This document shows, piece by piece, positions 38,301 through 51,779 of a stretch of DNA of 64,000 nt. Position 1 is the first letter of the stretch. Each line of letters opens with the position of its first letter. Below the pieces are notes generated by a model. That model searched no databases. It was not told the DNA's origin and saw only the letters and a list, made by a program, of their open reading frames with translations. Location of the stretch: positions 5,386,839 through 5,450,838 of the forward strand of contig NC_060960.1 in assembly GCF_910589235.1 (NCBI RefSeq). The letters run 5' to 3'. The stretch comes from Vespa crabro (Eukaryota > Arthropoda > Insecta > Hymenoptera > Vespidae). Position numbers and translations under genes: made by a program.

Positions 38301-40754
38301 GTTTGATCAACAATTATTTAAGAGGAAAAAAATAATAAAACTGTTAAATCAGCCTGATTTTATAAGTATTGATAAATTTATAAAAAAAATGATAATTTAA
38401 AAAAAAAACAAAATATTAGAAATCATTGATCTAAAATATCAGAATGATCAGGTGATAGAGTGTGAACGAACGTCATATTTTTTTTTCTTTTTTTTTTTCC
38501 TTAAAAATTTTGTATGTAGAAAAACTAGCTAGCTAGGCTTCAATATCATAGAAATTGGAACTTTATCCGGTTGTTCAAAAGGGCATCATTAGTTTCACCT
38601 CGGTGAGCAGTCATCGTAGCTCGTTTCTCGGGCTTTGTTCATTTTTCTTCCTTTTTTATTTTTTTGTTTTCTTTTTCTTTAAAAAAAGAATCGTAAAAGT
38701 GCACTGTATTATGAAGAAAAAAAAGTTAGCAACTGACAAAAATATTTTGTTGATCATGTTATTGTCTATCTCTCTCTCTCTTCCCCTCTTTCTTTCTGTT
38801 TTTTTGTATCCTACTTCCATATTCGAAAAAAAAAATAACTATTTTTCAGATTAATAGATATTGCGAGTAATATCTTAAGATAGTAATCAAGAAATTTCAC
38901 CACACTCCGTTTTTACTTTTCCACTTCTTTCGTTTTTCTATTTTTTTCTTTTTTCTCCGTTTTTTTTTTCTTTTTCTTTTTTTATTCGCGATAATCACGG
39001 TTTAGATGTAACTTGGCCCAATTCAATGATTCAGCTTTGTAGATCGTGTGATAGATAGGAACCGGTTAGAGTATTACTGGAGCAAGTCAAGTTGTCTTTC
39101 TTTATTTTTGTTTTGAGCATATACACATACATACACACACACACGCGCGCGAGCATACGCGTACACATACATGTATTCAAGAAGAAGAAAGATTTAACAT
39201 CTTATTAAGTATACCACGAAGTCCGTTAAATCAACTATAATACATTGATACCGACCAATGAATCTCATTAATGTGATGTTTTATATCATTCGATGTTTAA
39301 AATTTATAAATTGATTCGAATGTACCGAAAAAAAAAAACATTTTCTAAATTGTTGGGGGAATACAGAGAAAGATAACAAATAAAATCTATGTAAACGCGT
39401 ATCCTAATAAATTCTAACGCAAATTTCTAAACAAATAAACAAATAATATGAGTATTTATATACGTACGCGTAGTTGTAGAAACGTTATCTGTCCTAATCG
39501 TCTTACCAATGATCATAAATAGATACGCGGAGCTTCTTCTGATGTGTTTCGTTTAAATTCGAGGAGTTGAAACAGACATGAATGAATTCACGAAGTTTGA
39601 AGGCCGACAAAAGAATAAAAATTCGATTTGATTTTAATTTTGTCTTTATATTCCGGGATATCGGGAAGAAAAGAAAATTATCAACGAAATCAACGATTTT
39701 GAAGGAATCGTAAATAAAAATAATCCTTTGAAGGTATAAAATTTATTTCTGAGTAGAGAGAGAGAGAGAAAAAAATAACGCAATTTTTTTTTCTGTTTTC
39801 TTTTTACATCAAATAATACACAAATTATTTTCTCGAATAATTTCGAACTGAAAAATTGAATCCCCGAGATATTGGAGCAAATAAAGCGTGTAAAAAAGAA
39901 TTAAATTTTCTTTTCTTTTTTTGTCTTTTCTTTTCTTTCTTCTGAACATTATGCCAAGTACTTTATCTGCACTTTTGTTTTCAATCAATTGCGATTGATT
40001 TCATTTATACAAAAAAAAAAGAAAATATATATATATATATATAGAAAAAAATAGAAAAAAAATCCAAAATCTAGTATTATACGTCGAAATGACTTTGAAA
40101 AAAAGAATTCGAATAGCTGTTATTCGATGCACGCAACGACGTACGTAAGTAGGTGTATCGTTACGTGAAGAAGAACGTAAAAGAGAAAGAGGAAAGGAAA
40201 AGAAACGGTGTTTTCCAAGAGGCCATCGTTTTCGTCTTCGTTGTCGTTGTCGTCTTCGTCGTCTTCGTCGTCTTTTGGTTCATTGCCACTGCCGTTGGTA
40301 CCGAATATAGCGGGATCATGAGTCACGTTCCGTAATAAGACTATACTTGGCCAAGTAGAATCAGTTGCGGGAGGAGAGAAGGTTTTCCAAGAAAGCAAGA
40401 TCGTTCTCCAGCATTCATGGATCCTTTCCACCCCACTCTATTCCTTTTATTCCCTCTTTATCGTGACAAAAACTGAATAGAAAAAGATTCAACGGGTCTG
40501 TCATGCTTTAAACTTTGTCTCGTATTCGTCGGGAGTCCTAAAAAGAAATATATATAATATGAGATACTTCCAAGAGATGATTACCGGATCTACGGGCCAA
40601 AAGATAAGCGCAAAATTTGGTGCTGGAACGCGTATTACTTTTTTTAATGCACGACTGAATTCACCGGGTCACGTTTCTATATATTTTTGAAGATCTAATC
40701 GTTATCATATCTTTGTCTTGTTGGGCGCTTTTATCAAATTCCTTTTGTTTTTTA

Positions 40755-40812
<58 letters not shown>

Positions 40813-43800
40813 TATTTCTTTCTTTTTCGTTAATCCTTTAACGCACGATTTATCTTCTTTTATGAATCTCTACGAAAAGAGAAAATATTTATCTTAGTTA
40901 CTATAAGCAAATGTTGGAGTAGAAATTATTGAAAAATGGAAGTTTTTTTTTTTTATATATATATATATAAAATTTAATGAAAAATTACATTATTGCAAAT
41001 ACATTATATTATGCATATTAAACTACATTAAATGTTAATGTGTTGTTGTAATTTCATCTGAAGAAATATCGTAATGATGAATTTTTCGAAATGAGTAATG
41101 CCATTTTCTTGATTCATTTGAAACAATACTCGAGATCATTGAATAAGAACGCACTAGCGATTATTCGCTTCCACAATCCTGGAATGATCGCTGACTCATT
41201 TCTCGACGACATGGCCGTAAAGCCGTGGAATTCGTTTTACTTGTTTAATTGATTTGACAGATGATTCAAATTCTTCGCAGCTGAATTGCGTGTTCTCGTA
41301 AAATTGTGATCATCCATGATTACACGGTTTCACGATTATTGTTCTTCTAAGTTTTCCAAGCGTTTAGTTTTCATCGTTTATCTTTTGAAATTCTAAGAAA
41401 AATCTAAAATTCAAAATACATACGTGCGCGTACTTGGACGCCTACACACAAGGCGATTATCTATTATCTTTGACATTATTTACAAAAGCGATATGATGAT
41501 ATATTGAGGCTTTGTTGATATCATATCCTATTTGCGTTATTTTTATTCGTTCAGTATAATATTTTAATCTGATCCTTTATCTTATCCAGATATATAGATA
41601 AATTAATTTTATTTCTTACAAATTAATAATCACATTGAATTGTATAATTTCTAACAAATTGTCTTTCACTTTGATACAAATTTTTTTTAACTTGTCACAC
41701 ACACGCACGCGTATGTATATACGTATGATATTTCTTATTTTTATTTTATTTCATATTTGTAATCATATTTTTAACAAATAAAATCGAATATTGTTATTAT
41801 AATTTTTCAAGCAAGCTTTCTTCTCTTTTTGATTTTTCTATTTCTGCTTTCTTTTCTTTTCTTTTCTTTTTTCTTTTCTTTTTTCTTTTTTTTTTCTTTT
41901 TTTTTTTTTTATTTTTTTTTGAGAAGAACAGGTAAAAATTTCTGTGACTGGAATTTAGACACCTCGTCGCCGAAAGATCGGTTGTACGATAAATCCCGAA
42001 GTTTTTTTTTTTTCACGATCGGAGAGCTTAACTAATGTATCTTCGAAGAAAACCCAGAAACATCCGTTAGAACTCTTTCCACATTCCACTGAAGATTGTC
42101 TACAGTTGTGTATACTTCCTCAGAGAATACTTAGAAATGTAAAATAATACTTGTCTATGCTTGTTCGTTAAGTTTTTTTCAGCGCTTTTCGTCGATTGTT
42201 CATTATATCGAAAATCATTAATCGAAATCGTCCTATTGAAAATTTCATAGCCATTTTACGACGATATATTTAATAAGAAAAATTTGTTAACTTCTTACGA
42301 TCTACATTTTGCTTTCAAAGTTAACGTTAAAACATACGTATTTCTTAGATGATAAGCTTTATCGTGAAATAGAAATATAAAAATATTGTTGTTTCTTTCT
42401 TGCGTTATTCAATGTATAAATATTATATCTCATGTACGCGTAGACTTAAGTGCATTTAATAGATTAAATGTATTTGTAGTTATCAAGAAGAGCAAAAACG
42501 AAAAAGGTATTAAGAAAAATTACAATTCTTTTTTCTCGAGTCTATGAATTAAAATAATTTTACGATCTGTTTTTAACTTATACGTCAATTTTATTCGTAT
42601 AATCGAAGTCTACGTGTCACTATTTTTATTTAATTTAATCTTATAACGATAAACAAACGCAAACGTCTTTTGATCAATAGTTTTTTTTTTTTTAATAATT
42701 ATCATTTCAATAAACTCATTATAAAATTAAAACATTGATTGCTTTCGATAGTTCTAATATTAATTCATTACGTATTAACTAATTACGTGAACAATTAATA
42801 AATATAATTATATTAATAATATTAAATAATATAATTATATTAATAATATTATTAATAAACACGAGTACAATAAAAAGCGGCCAATGATATCGTAAATCAA
42901 AGACACGATGAAAGAAATAAGAGCGAGAAAATAAAAAAAAAAAAAAAATAAGAAATAAAAAAAAAATAGAAAAAGTAGAAGAAAAAAAATTACAAACGAT
43001 ACGTCATCGCCCCAGGGAAGAGCAAAAAAAAAAGAAAAATAATAATAATAATGATTGATTTGTTAAAATCGCAAATTCATGCGACGTTAGGTTTTGGTCT
43101 GGTCCCCTTTTCGTCACGCGATTCGCATAAGCTTACGCGTGCGTTCGGTGTCGTAGCGACCGTCGAAAGATCTCCTCCTCCTCCTCCTCCTCCTCCTCCT
43201 CCTCCTCCTCCTCCTCCTCCTATCCCCTCCCTCCTTACCCTCCCGTTCTTTTTCATTCTTCGTCAACATCCTGCTTCCTGTACTGCTTACGTGCTCTTTC
43301 ACGACATGCAGACCCCGTGCGTGCGTGTACTCGTTCACTCACTCACTAACTCATTCCTCACTCACTCACTCTCTCATTTCATTCATTTCACTCACTACTC
43401 ACTCACTCAAGGGACATGCACGACCTATCACGACACGCGTGTGTTAATCTCGATGCGTAAAAAAGGCGTGTACGCATACTACTGTTCATCATAAGCTATC
43501 GGACACCTACGTTTATTATTCAATTTCATGTCCGATTTAAATTACAAAATGGAACAACGCAGTAAGCGTTGAAAATTATTCAAAGTTATTCGTTCTCTAT
43601 AAGTTACGTCAAATGCTTGATATCATTTATATTTGTAAGTGATAAATTGATTACGTCAATTGTTATTTTTCAAAGTCTGCGCAAGAACATTTTTTTTTCT
43701 TTTTTTCTTTCTTTCTTTTTTCTTTTTTTTTTTTTTTAATTCCATTTATATATACCATTTTCCTTCAAAAATGACAGCTCATATTTTAAAGTATTACAAT

Positions 43801-44495
43801 GAAATAAATATGTATCCTCGAAAAAGTATAAATTATCAATGACATACTTATATACTCTTGTCGTACATATCCCCTATATATATTGAGAATTGTGATGATG
43901 CATAAGACTGGTTTGATATTTTTAAAGACTTTGCTTTTTGAATGGATCCTTTCGAGTATTATTGGTCATGTATGTACATACATAAGTACATATAACGAAA
44001 GAGCATTACTCGTGATAGTTGCCAGCATTATTCGTCGTGACGACCTTCGTGCGTAGGTCAAGAGCACGTGGGTGTAGATGCTCTCGGCCTCGATTCGAGA
44101 GAAAGAGAGAAAGAGATATAAGCTCATTCCGAGTTATTTTTGAACGTTTACATTCCAGATAATGCTATCATCTTATGCAGATGTAGTCGTTGATGATAAT
44201 CGATGATTCATAACGATTTTCATAAGTTAGATCGGATAAGATCAATGAAATAAAATCTTTTTTGTTAACATACTACAGGCAAAACAAAATCATTCGAAAC
44301 AAAAACAGAAAAACCAAAAAAAAAATATATATATATACATATATATCTTGTGATTCGCAGGTGCAACCAGTCGCGGAACTATCAGAGCTCTCAAGACGAG
44401 GTGGAAGCGATGGCCAGCAAGTCGAGCTGGCACCTGCGAATATTCGCGGTGGCACGCTCCGTCGATCCGGTAGCCTGCGGTTTCATCAGAATACG
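29045..44495 (+). CDS. Mhcl: Myosin XVIII (Mhcl/Myo18), N-terminal exons (partial)
   Basis: Myosin 18 is an atypical, motor-poor myosin that scaffolds actomyosin. Four coding exons are in the window: 29045-29179, 31676-32440, 32526-32993 and 44361-44495, all phase 0 (501 aa so far). The KE-rich start (MFNFMKKATEKDDKEK, then MSAEELLRLDE) and VRRSLKIPG match myosin 18A starts. A Ser/Thr/Gly linker follows with a Pro-rich PPLPPKPPKRGILKG and a poly-Gln/His tract (about residues 243-293). A PDZ domain (about 367-456) carries GFSLRR as its carboxylate-binding loop and GLLPGDRLIEVNG. The last exon starts VQPVAELSELSR, as in myosin 18A right after the PDZ. The ATG at 29045 has purine at -3. The motor, IQ and coiled-coil exons lie beyond the window. 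Confidence 0.92.
29180..31675 (+). other. Myosin 18 intron 1
   Basis: AT-rich, with a (CA)n run near 29541-29566, a 32-base A run at 30005-30036 and a pyrimidine tract before the acceptor at 31675. No other feature seen. Confidence 0.85.
32267..32420 (+). repeat. CAN repeat coding a Gln/His tract in myosin 18
   Basis: CAT, CAA and CAG codons run almost without break and give about 50 residues of His and Gln, including about 15 consecutive Gln then 7 His. It sits in the linker before the PDZ domain. Confidence 0.9.
32526..32993 (+). CDS. Mhcl: Myosin 18 exon encoding the PDZ domain
   Basis: This 156-codon exon runs from VVTSASPSAD to GSSVTVK. The second half is the PDZ: DFGFSLRR, the long loop with VTQMRPVIFAEPGT, GLLPGDRLIEVNG and the DKSREEIIDLI helix. 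Both junctions are phase 0. Confidence 0.93.
37321..37397. repeat. (CTAT)n followed by (CTTTCT)n
   Basis: About seven copies of CTAT lead directly into CTTTCT hexamers. Confidence 0.9.
40759..40810. repeat. (ATT)n microsatellite
   Basis: About 17 copies of ATT in a myosin 18 intron. Confidence 0.9.
43171..43221. repeat. (CTC)n microsatellite
   Basis: Seventeen or so CTC units. They give poly-Pro or poly-Arg open frames that are not believed to be translated. Confidence 0.9.
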
Positions 44496-44864
44496 GTAAG
44501 TCTTCGATCGATTCAGTAGCCTCCTTTCTCCGTCCAACACCTTCGTTATTTAAAATACTTGATTTTTAAAACCGTTATTTAAGATCGAATTTTTATAAAA
44601 GATTCTCGCTTTTATTCCGAATAATCGATCGATTTTTCAAAAATTGATTAAAAACATTTAATTAAAAAAATTATTTCAATGCTCGAAAAGGAATCGTTGA
44701 TTATACGATAAAATTTGATCGTTGCTTTTGACTCATATCTGATCATATCCGACATACTTCAGTTTGTGAAAGCTTCACTTTTCTTTGTCTTAAAATAAGA
44801 ACTGTAAGAGTAATAGAATGAGAATTGTCAATTTTTTAAGAAAAACTTTTTCTTTTTTAAGTTA

Positions 44865-45045
44865 TTGCAAGAATTCAAGTAATACAATAAAAATATGATC
44901 ATAGAGATAGAGGAATCTTTTTGGGTTCATGACATTTGTGCTAGTTTTATTTTCATTCGAAAATATTCATTGTTTTCGTATATTCATGCCTTTGTAAAAT
45001 AATAACATTCCAAGTTGTGAGATGAGGAAAAATGGCGGTTTCGGT
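44865..45045 (+). repeat. Dispersed direct repeat, copy A
   Basis: About 180 bases nearly identical by eye to 46739-46920 (shared blocks include TTCATGACATTTGTGCTAGT and GTGAGATGAGGAAAAATGGC). It could be a segmental duplication or remnant of a repeat family. Confidence 0.9.
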
Positions 45046-45175
45046 CGACTTATGGTCCGATCATGGTGTTAATTTTGGGCAAGGATAATAATGTATTTCT
45101 ATATTCGTGAAAAAAAGAGTAAAGGACACAATAATAGAATATACGAGTATATCGAAGATTGCGAAGAGAAATAGA

Positions 45176-45185
45176 GAAAGAGAGA

Positions 45186-45246
<61 letters not shown>

Positions 45247-45255
45247 AGAGAGATA
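45176..45255. repeat. (GA)n microsatellite
   Basis: About 80 bases of GA with GAAA interruptions at both ends. Confidence 0.95.
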
Positions 45256-45900
45256 TCATAGAGGTGCTTACTTTCCACCCACATTCCCTAGAACGACGCA
45301 GTGGCATAGTAATCGCATAACGGTACACATCCCGACTTCTTCGTACTTTAACGCTTTGTTTCCATTGAAGCTAACGGACGTAATACTGATATAAGAATGT
45401 ACGTGAAATGAAGAGGAAAGAACCTCGCTATCTTGGTCACTTATTTATTTGTAGGAGCTAAATGGAGATAGAAAGAGAGAGAAAAAGAAAGAGAGAGAGA
45501 GAGAGAGAGAAAGATTTTCGTTTATATCGTATTTCAGACGATTTGCAACTTGGAACGTCAATATGACAGAAAGTGTTTAAAGTTCATCGTACATCTTTCG
45601 TTTTATTATAAATCATTCGAATATGACGTTATTTATAAGATATAACAACTGGGGTCAATACATAATCATACGGTATTAATACTGGGACACACGTTGTACG
45701 GTTTCATTCGTAAGGATTTCAATTTGTGACAAACAATTTTATCAGACATTCCGAGTTTAAATTTTATCTGACAAAGATTAACTTTTCATTTGGTTTCATT
45801 GTAATCATTAAATTAAAAAATATTGAAAAAATTATTTAAAACTGAACAAACTTATACGTTATTAAATATTAATTTAACATCTCGACATGTTATAGACATT

Positions 45901-45944
<44 letters not shown>

Positions 45945-46503
45945 CTCTGATTGATCTTAATCGCAGACAGAAAGCGACGTCGAAAGTACTTGAAAATTAC
46001 GCGAATCGTCAATGTACACCCTTAATCCACGATCCACGAGCAAATGGGGTTGATTTATAGCGAGGTAGGGGAGAATGGTAGTGGTTGCGGGCTTTTGAAA
46101 TGCCGTTAATAAATTAAATTGTCGCACGGTACATTCCACGTTATCGTTGATGCGGGATCGTCGGCTCGTGTAATGTCATTAACGAAGATCAAAGGCCTGT
46201 CAATAATTTCATGTTACATTGATCGCGAATGATCTTCCATTATCACTTTACTGCGAAGACATATTCGTTCGTTACGTCTTCATCGTGTGCGATCTTTACC
46301 ATGAAAAACCGGTTGTCTTGTAGTTTTTTATAATTTCTTTCCCATGACGTTTTACTCTTTATATCTAGAGTAGTATATGTGTGTACGTGCAGTTTTGAAT
46401 GGAGCAACGAGCGATGGCCAAACTCGCACCGTTTGTAGTCTCTCAAGAGACGACTGCTTTTCACCGGTGCAGCTGTACAAGTTAATTCTCTTCTCCCTCT
46501 TAA

Positions 46504-46552
<49 letters not shown>

Positions 46553-46738
46553 CTCATGCGTAACGTATCGATCGTTAAGTCGATCCCAATGAGGAAACTA
46601 GTTGGCTGTATTATTATTGTGTTCCTTTTCACTAGCTTCTTTCCTTTAACCTTTAGACCGTTAGCATGAACCAACGTTTGGGCTTGGTACAAGATCGTTT
46701 CTAATAGAAAAGAAAAAAGAAGAACACGAAGTAAATCG

Positions 46739-46920
46739 TTGCAAGAATGCAAGTAATACAATAAAAATATGATTATAGAGATAGAGAAATATTTTTGGGT
46801 TCATGACATTTGTGCTAGTTTTATTTCCATTTGAAAATATTCATTGGTTTTGTATATTTATGCGTTTGTGAAATAATAACATTCGAAATTGTGAGATGAG
46901 GAAAAATGGCGATTTCTGTC
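46739..46920 (+). repeat. Dispersed direct repeat, copy B
   Basis: Second copy of the repeat at 44865, about 1.87 kb downstream in the same orientation, with scattered substitutions. Confidence 0.9.
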
Positions 46921-49900
46921 ATTCGTTAAATTCGTTCGTCGGTAAAAAATTTACGCGGGAAATTTAAATGCGTTCTCCCGCATTAGAACATTTTATTTTA
47001 AAGTAGTGATTATATAAATAGTTTTCTAATGATCAGTCAGAACCGTAGAAGCGATTATAGTGCATCATACGACGTATCGGAGAAGAAGGTTAATGTTCAC
47101 AAGATGATCGGGTCATATCGATACTGTGCCATACCAACTCCAGAGAGAATGGTATCGTTTATTCTACCGATTGTCGGTAAGGACGGTACTTATACACTTT
47201 GGTACCGAATGCGTGTAATGCGTGTAATGTTATGCGTGACGGTAACGTTCTCTAGTGGACGTTCTCGGTGTCACTCCAATGAAAATGAACTTGCTATTAT
47301 TGATTCAAAATTATGTTCAGATTATTCCATAGAAGAAAGATTGATTGATCTTTTTTTTTACGAATTTTCTTCGATCTCTCTTTATTTCAAATCAAATTAC
47401 ATATATTTTGTGCACGTACTTTAATCGTTATTTTTTTCTCTCTTTTTTTTTTAAATCTCTTATCATATTGTCACATCTCCGAAAATTCGCATTTATCTAT
47501 TTTTTGAATGACGTTCGTGTCTGAACGTTTACATATAGATATGATTACCTTGATAAGCACCATAATTTCCTTCAAAAGTAAATTAAAGAAATGAATTCTT
47601 GTCGGGCGTGCCGAGGCATCCATGTGGCATAACATAGATCGTTCAAGGTTCTAGGCTGGTGTAAAATGGACGCATCGTTTAATAGGGTGCGGTCGGTCTC
47701 TTCGGACGAATAAGAAAGAAGTTGATTTGTTTCTTGGTTTTTTTTTTCTTTCTTCCTTTGCCTCGTTTATCCTTCATTTTATTGTTCGTTCGGTTAACTG
47801 CAAATGTTCATATTCTACGATTATCGTTTCAGACCTAATGTTCATTATTTTTCTCTTTCCTTGTGGATTGAACACGAATGTAGCAGTTTATTATGCAGCA
47901 ACATCGTACGTAAATGTCGCATTATGTAATTACAATTGCGGAGTACGCGTTGCGTGTAAGTGATTACGTCGTTACCGTTCTCCAGCATCATTATATTATG
48001 TATATACTACGTTCTCAAAGCAAACTGCGACGGGCAGGTCGTTTGTGTACAGACGATAATGTCGTTCGTCATCGAGCGTTGAAAAAATATCTTTTGCCTG
48101 GAGCCACGATGCCGGTGCATTGCAGATGCCTGTTGCAATATGTCGATCCAAACGATATCTACTACGTATCTCTCTTATTTTACGCGAGTTTCTTTCTATT
48201 TATTTTTCTTTTCCCATATTTTCTTTTTGTTGTTGGTTTTCTTTCCATCTTTTTTCTTTTTTTTTTTTTTTGTTTTTTCTTTTTCCTTTCATCTATCCTC
48301 GCCGTGTACACGTGCGGCAAGTGTCAAACGTCGACATTTCAAAATTGATCATTAGCGTCCTAGAATGATCTCAAATGAGTCTGTAAGTAATAAAAAAAGG
48401 TTATAAATTATTATCGACGTTTATCATTGATTATTGCAAATAACTACAACTAATGATATCTAATTTTTACGTAAACCATAGATCTAATGTATATCGAAGA
48501 TCGTTATGTTCTCGTCAAAATTTGACACGCATTTGTCATTATTTTATTTAGTCGTATTTGAAAAGTCGAGAAAACAAAGAACAAAATACAAACACGGTAA
48601 TTTACATTGTAATGAATGACGGAATCCAAAAAATTTAGTTTACTTCGATCAATATTAAGTCTATTCTATATATTCGAAGTCGACTATTTATGAATCTCTG
48701 ACGTAATATCGGTATAAATTTGCGTTATCCGTAATACTATGCAAGATGCATGCATTTAGTTTTCTGAGCATTTGACATTTGAACTGCGTAGTTAATAGTG
48801 ATGTATTACCCATTTAAATTGTCCTAAAAGTGACGATACTTAAAACCTATATATATTTCCATAAATTTTATACGAATTATTACTTATACACAATATTTTT
48901 ATATGCAGATTTCATATGTATATTCTTTGTTGAAAATGAAATAATTTTTTTTTCCTCAACGATTGCAGTAGTTAACTTTCTAAGTTTTGCTTTCCCTAGT
49001 CCATTGTTCAACGAATCGATATTTTTCTTTGCAGATTTTATGCAAAGTAGGTGTTTTGTTACTGTAAAATGTCCGATTGACAATTGCATTCATTGTGGTA
49101 TGGCTTTTCTCTTTTTTATGGCTGTTTTTTTATGACTATTTTATGTTAATAACTATTCACAATGGACGGGTTTTATATTGTGTATATTTCTTTGTTATTT
49201 TTTTTTGTTGCTTCATATCAACACCAAATATACATACTATGTATATTATTTTTCGTCCTTGTTGTTTTAACGCGTTCTTAATTTATATCGTATGTGATAT
49301 AATGTGCGGCTGCGATTATTAACTTCGAGAAATTTTAATTATTACATTTTGTAGGTATAGAATTGAATTTTTCTTTTTTATCTAGTTTGTTAATAATTAA
49401 TAAATAGTTTTCTGTGCTAGTTAAATCTATTTTTTTTTTTTTTTATTATTTTATTTATTTATTACTTATTGAATACTTATAGGATATGGTTATCTTTTTC
49501 TATCGTTTCTACTAATTCCTTTTGAAGGTGTTAAATATTCTACACCATAAATAAATATGAAAGATGATTTATCTGGTTTATGTTTATTAACTGAAAGTTC
49601 TTCGATTTGGTCTATATCAATTGTTTGTTGATGGAGTATCATATCCTATTTTCGGTGATTGTTGAGTCGTTCGATTAATTTTTAAGACTTTTTATCTGTT
49701 TTTCATAAAACATCTTATATCATTCATCTCATTTCACGGTTGTCTTTTATTAATGGCTTTCGTTAGTCCATTTTGATATTTTGCGATTGCATGTTATTAC
49801 TTATCGGGGTGACCTGGTTTTCGATGGACGTTACTGCATGTTGTGTGATACTATTCTCAGTTGTTTTAGTGTACTTAAAAGCGTTATGTCCTATATAACT

Positions 49901-50028
49901 TTCAACGCACATATTCGTTGATGTTGCGATATATCCTTAAAAGTATTATATATAATTCGATTTGATATTGATTTTTATTCACTATAATAATAGTGGGAAT
50001 CATATTTTATATGACCAATCATACGCCA

Positions 50029-50286
50029 GTGTTAGTTTATATTTTTTAATCAATGTTTGTTTCTTTGAACTTTATCGTTTATCATATAAGTTTTGTTTAA
50101 AATTTTCTTTTCTCGTTTCTTTTTTATTTTATTTTATTTATTTTTTTTTTTTAGAATATTTTTTATACAAATCATTGATATAATAACCATAGCCAATTTA
50201 AAGTTAATCAATTTTATTAAAACGTCATTGGATCGATCAATTTTCAATTTTTTTTTTTTATTGAAAATTCTAATATTATTTACTTA
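50029..50286 (+). repeat. Direct repeat flanking a unique segment, left copy
   Basis: Starts TGTTAGTTTATATTTT and contains TAGAATATTTTTTATACAAA and ATAACCATAGCCAATTTAAA. The same order of blocks recurs at 50745-51014. Differences are substitutions and a changed T/CT-rich run. Confidence 0.85.
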
Positions 50287-50744
50287 TTGGCCGAGCTAAT
50301 AGATATATCTTATATAGAAATGTTTGCCAATTATTTTAGATCAGATATATTATGTAAAATATATTATGTTAGATATATTATGTAAAATGAACAGAGTTCG
50401 GATAAAGACGTTTAATCGGTATCGTAATATCTTTGCAAATTAATTTTAAATCAATCTTAACAATTTTTTGTTGTAGCTTTACGGTAAGAAAGTGTTAGGA
50501 ACATCGAATTCTAATGTCAATGGATATTTCGTATCCGGTGATATTCGATGCGTCGTTCAGCTCTCATTCACAGAACCGCCCTGCTGTCTATATACTTCGT
50601 CGAGATGTCGTAAAAATAGTGGCAACAAGTGGTAAGTGCTACATGGTAACCGTGCGAAGACACTTGTTGCTACTGTATAGTCGAGACGGCGCGGCGACAT
50701 TCGAGCTTTTAAATTTTTGGCTCGCATCGTCAATCATTCTTTTA

Positions 50745-51014
50745 ATGTTAGTTTATATTTTACAATCAACGTTTGTTCCTTTGAATTTTATAATTTAACA
50801 TATAAGTTTTCTTAAAAGTTTTCTTTTCTTTTCTTTTTTCTTTTTCTTTTTTTCTGTCTCTCTCACTCTCTCTCTTTCTAGAATATTTTTTATACAAATC
50901 TTTGAATTAATAACCATAGCCAATTTAAAGTTAATCAATTTTATTAAGACGTTATTCGATCGGCCAATTTTCAATATTTTCTTCTTAATTTGAAAATTTC
51001 AATGTTATCCACTT
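50745..51014 (+). repeat. Direct repeat flanking a unique segment, right copy
   Basis: Copy of 50029-50286 in the same orientation, 458 bases after its end. Confidence 0.85.
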
Positions 51015-51704
51015 TTGTTGTGATTGAACTAATAGTTATTATTATTAAATTGACCTTGTTATTAGCTCGTATTAATGGTATTAAAAATCGATCGAACTAA
51101 TTGCAAATTGTCATTTAGAATAAATCTGATTTTATAAAAATAATTAAAAAAAAAAAGAAAAAAAAAGAAAGAAAGAAAGAAAATTAAAAGGGACACACGA
51201 TCGCGACTCGATACGATCGGTCTTACCGATATAAATGTTTTCGAGCTATGTTTCATTTGACTTGGATTGATTTCTTGCGGCGAGCTATATCCTCGGTCTC
51301 GCTCGTTTTTCTTAGATTCTCGATCGTGACGCGTCACGAGCCACGCTTAGTTCGAATCGATCACCTACATAATCTACTTCGGAGGAAGTACCAATAGATG
51401 ATGAATGAAAAAAAAAAGAAAAAAAAACTATTGCTAGCAAAAAGAGATTAACGTTTAGTGGATACACTATACGAGTGGAATTAACCTGAATGGATAATTG
51501 ACTCTTAGTAATTGCTCTTTATCTTATCTAATGGATTTTATTCGTTATATCTTAGAGACTGAAAAATTTTGATTAATTGATATCAACTGAAATTATCTGT
51601 TAACTCGTTATAACATTATTTGTAAATTATTCAAATTTGCAGAATATTATTTTATTTACAGATAAATATTACAAATAAAATAGTTTATTAAAATAAGCAT
51701 CATC

Positions 51705-51705
<1 letters not shown>

Positions 51706-51778
<73 letters not shown>

Positions 51779-51779
51779 T
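51706..51779. repeat. (GTC)n microsatellite
   Basis: About 24 near-perfect GTC/CGT units, unusually CG-rich for the surrounding AT-rich intron. Confidence 0.95.

Larger units (their letters stand above)
32994..44360 (+). other. Myosin 18 intron between the PDZ exon and the next exon
   Basis: About 11.4 kb of AT-rich DNA with no secure exon. It holds microsatellites (CTAT and CTTTCT at 37321-37397, ATT at 40759-40810, CTC at 43171-43221) and GC-richer pockets at about 34690-34960, 37020-37560, 40140-40440, 43080-43480 and 44030-44110. An exon-like start at 37238 is discussed as a finding. Confidence 0.8.

Noticed and set aside
40120..40431. 103-codon minus-strand frame with an Asp/Glu run
   Set aside because: The acidic run is a (GTC/TTC) repeat; the rest shows no recognisable domain or intron borders.
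47029..47424. 131-codon plus-strand frame in the myosin 18 intron
   Set aside because: Moderately complex, but no signal, family resemblance or convincing splice borders; the second half degrades into AT-rich sequence.
51340..51370. TTCGAATC-like box suggesting a tRNA
   Set aside because: No A box at the right distance and no cloverleaf arms.
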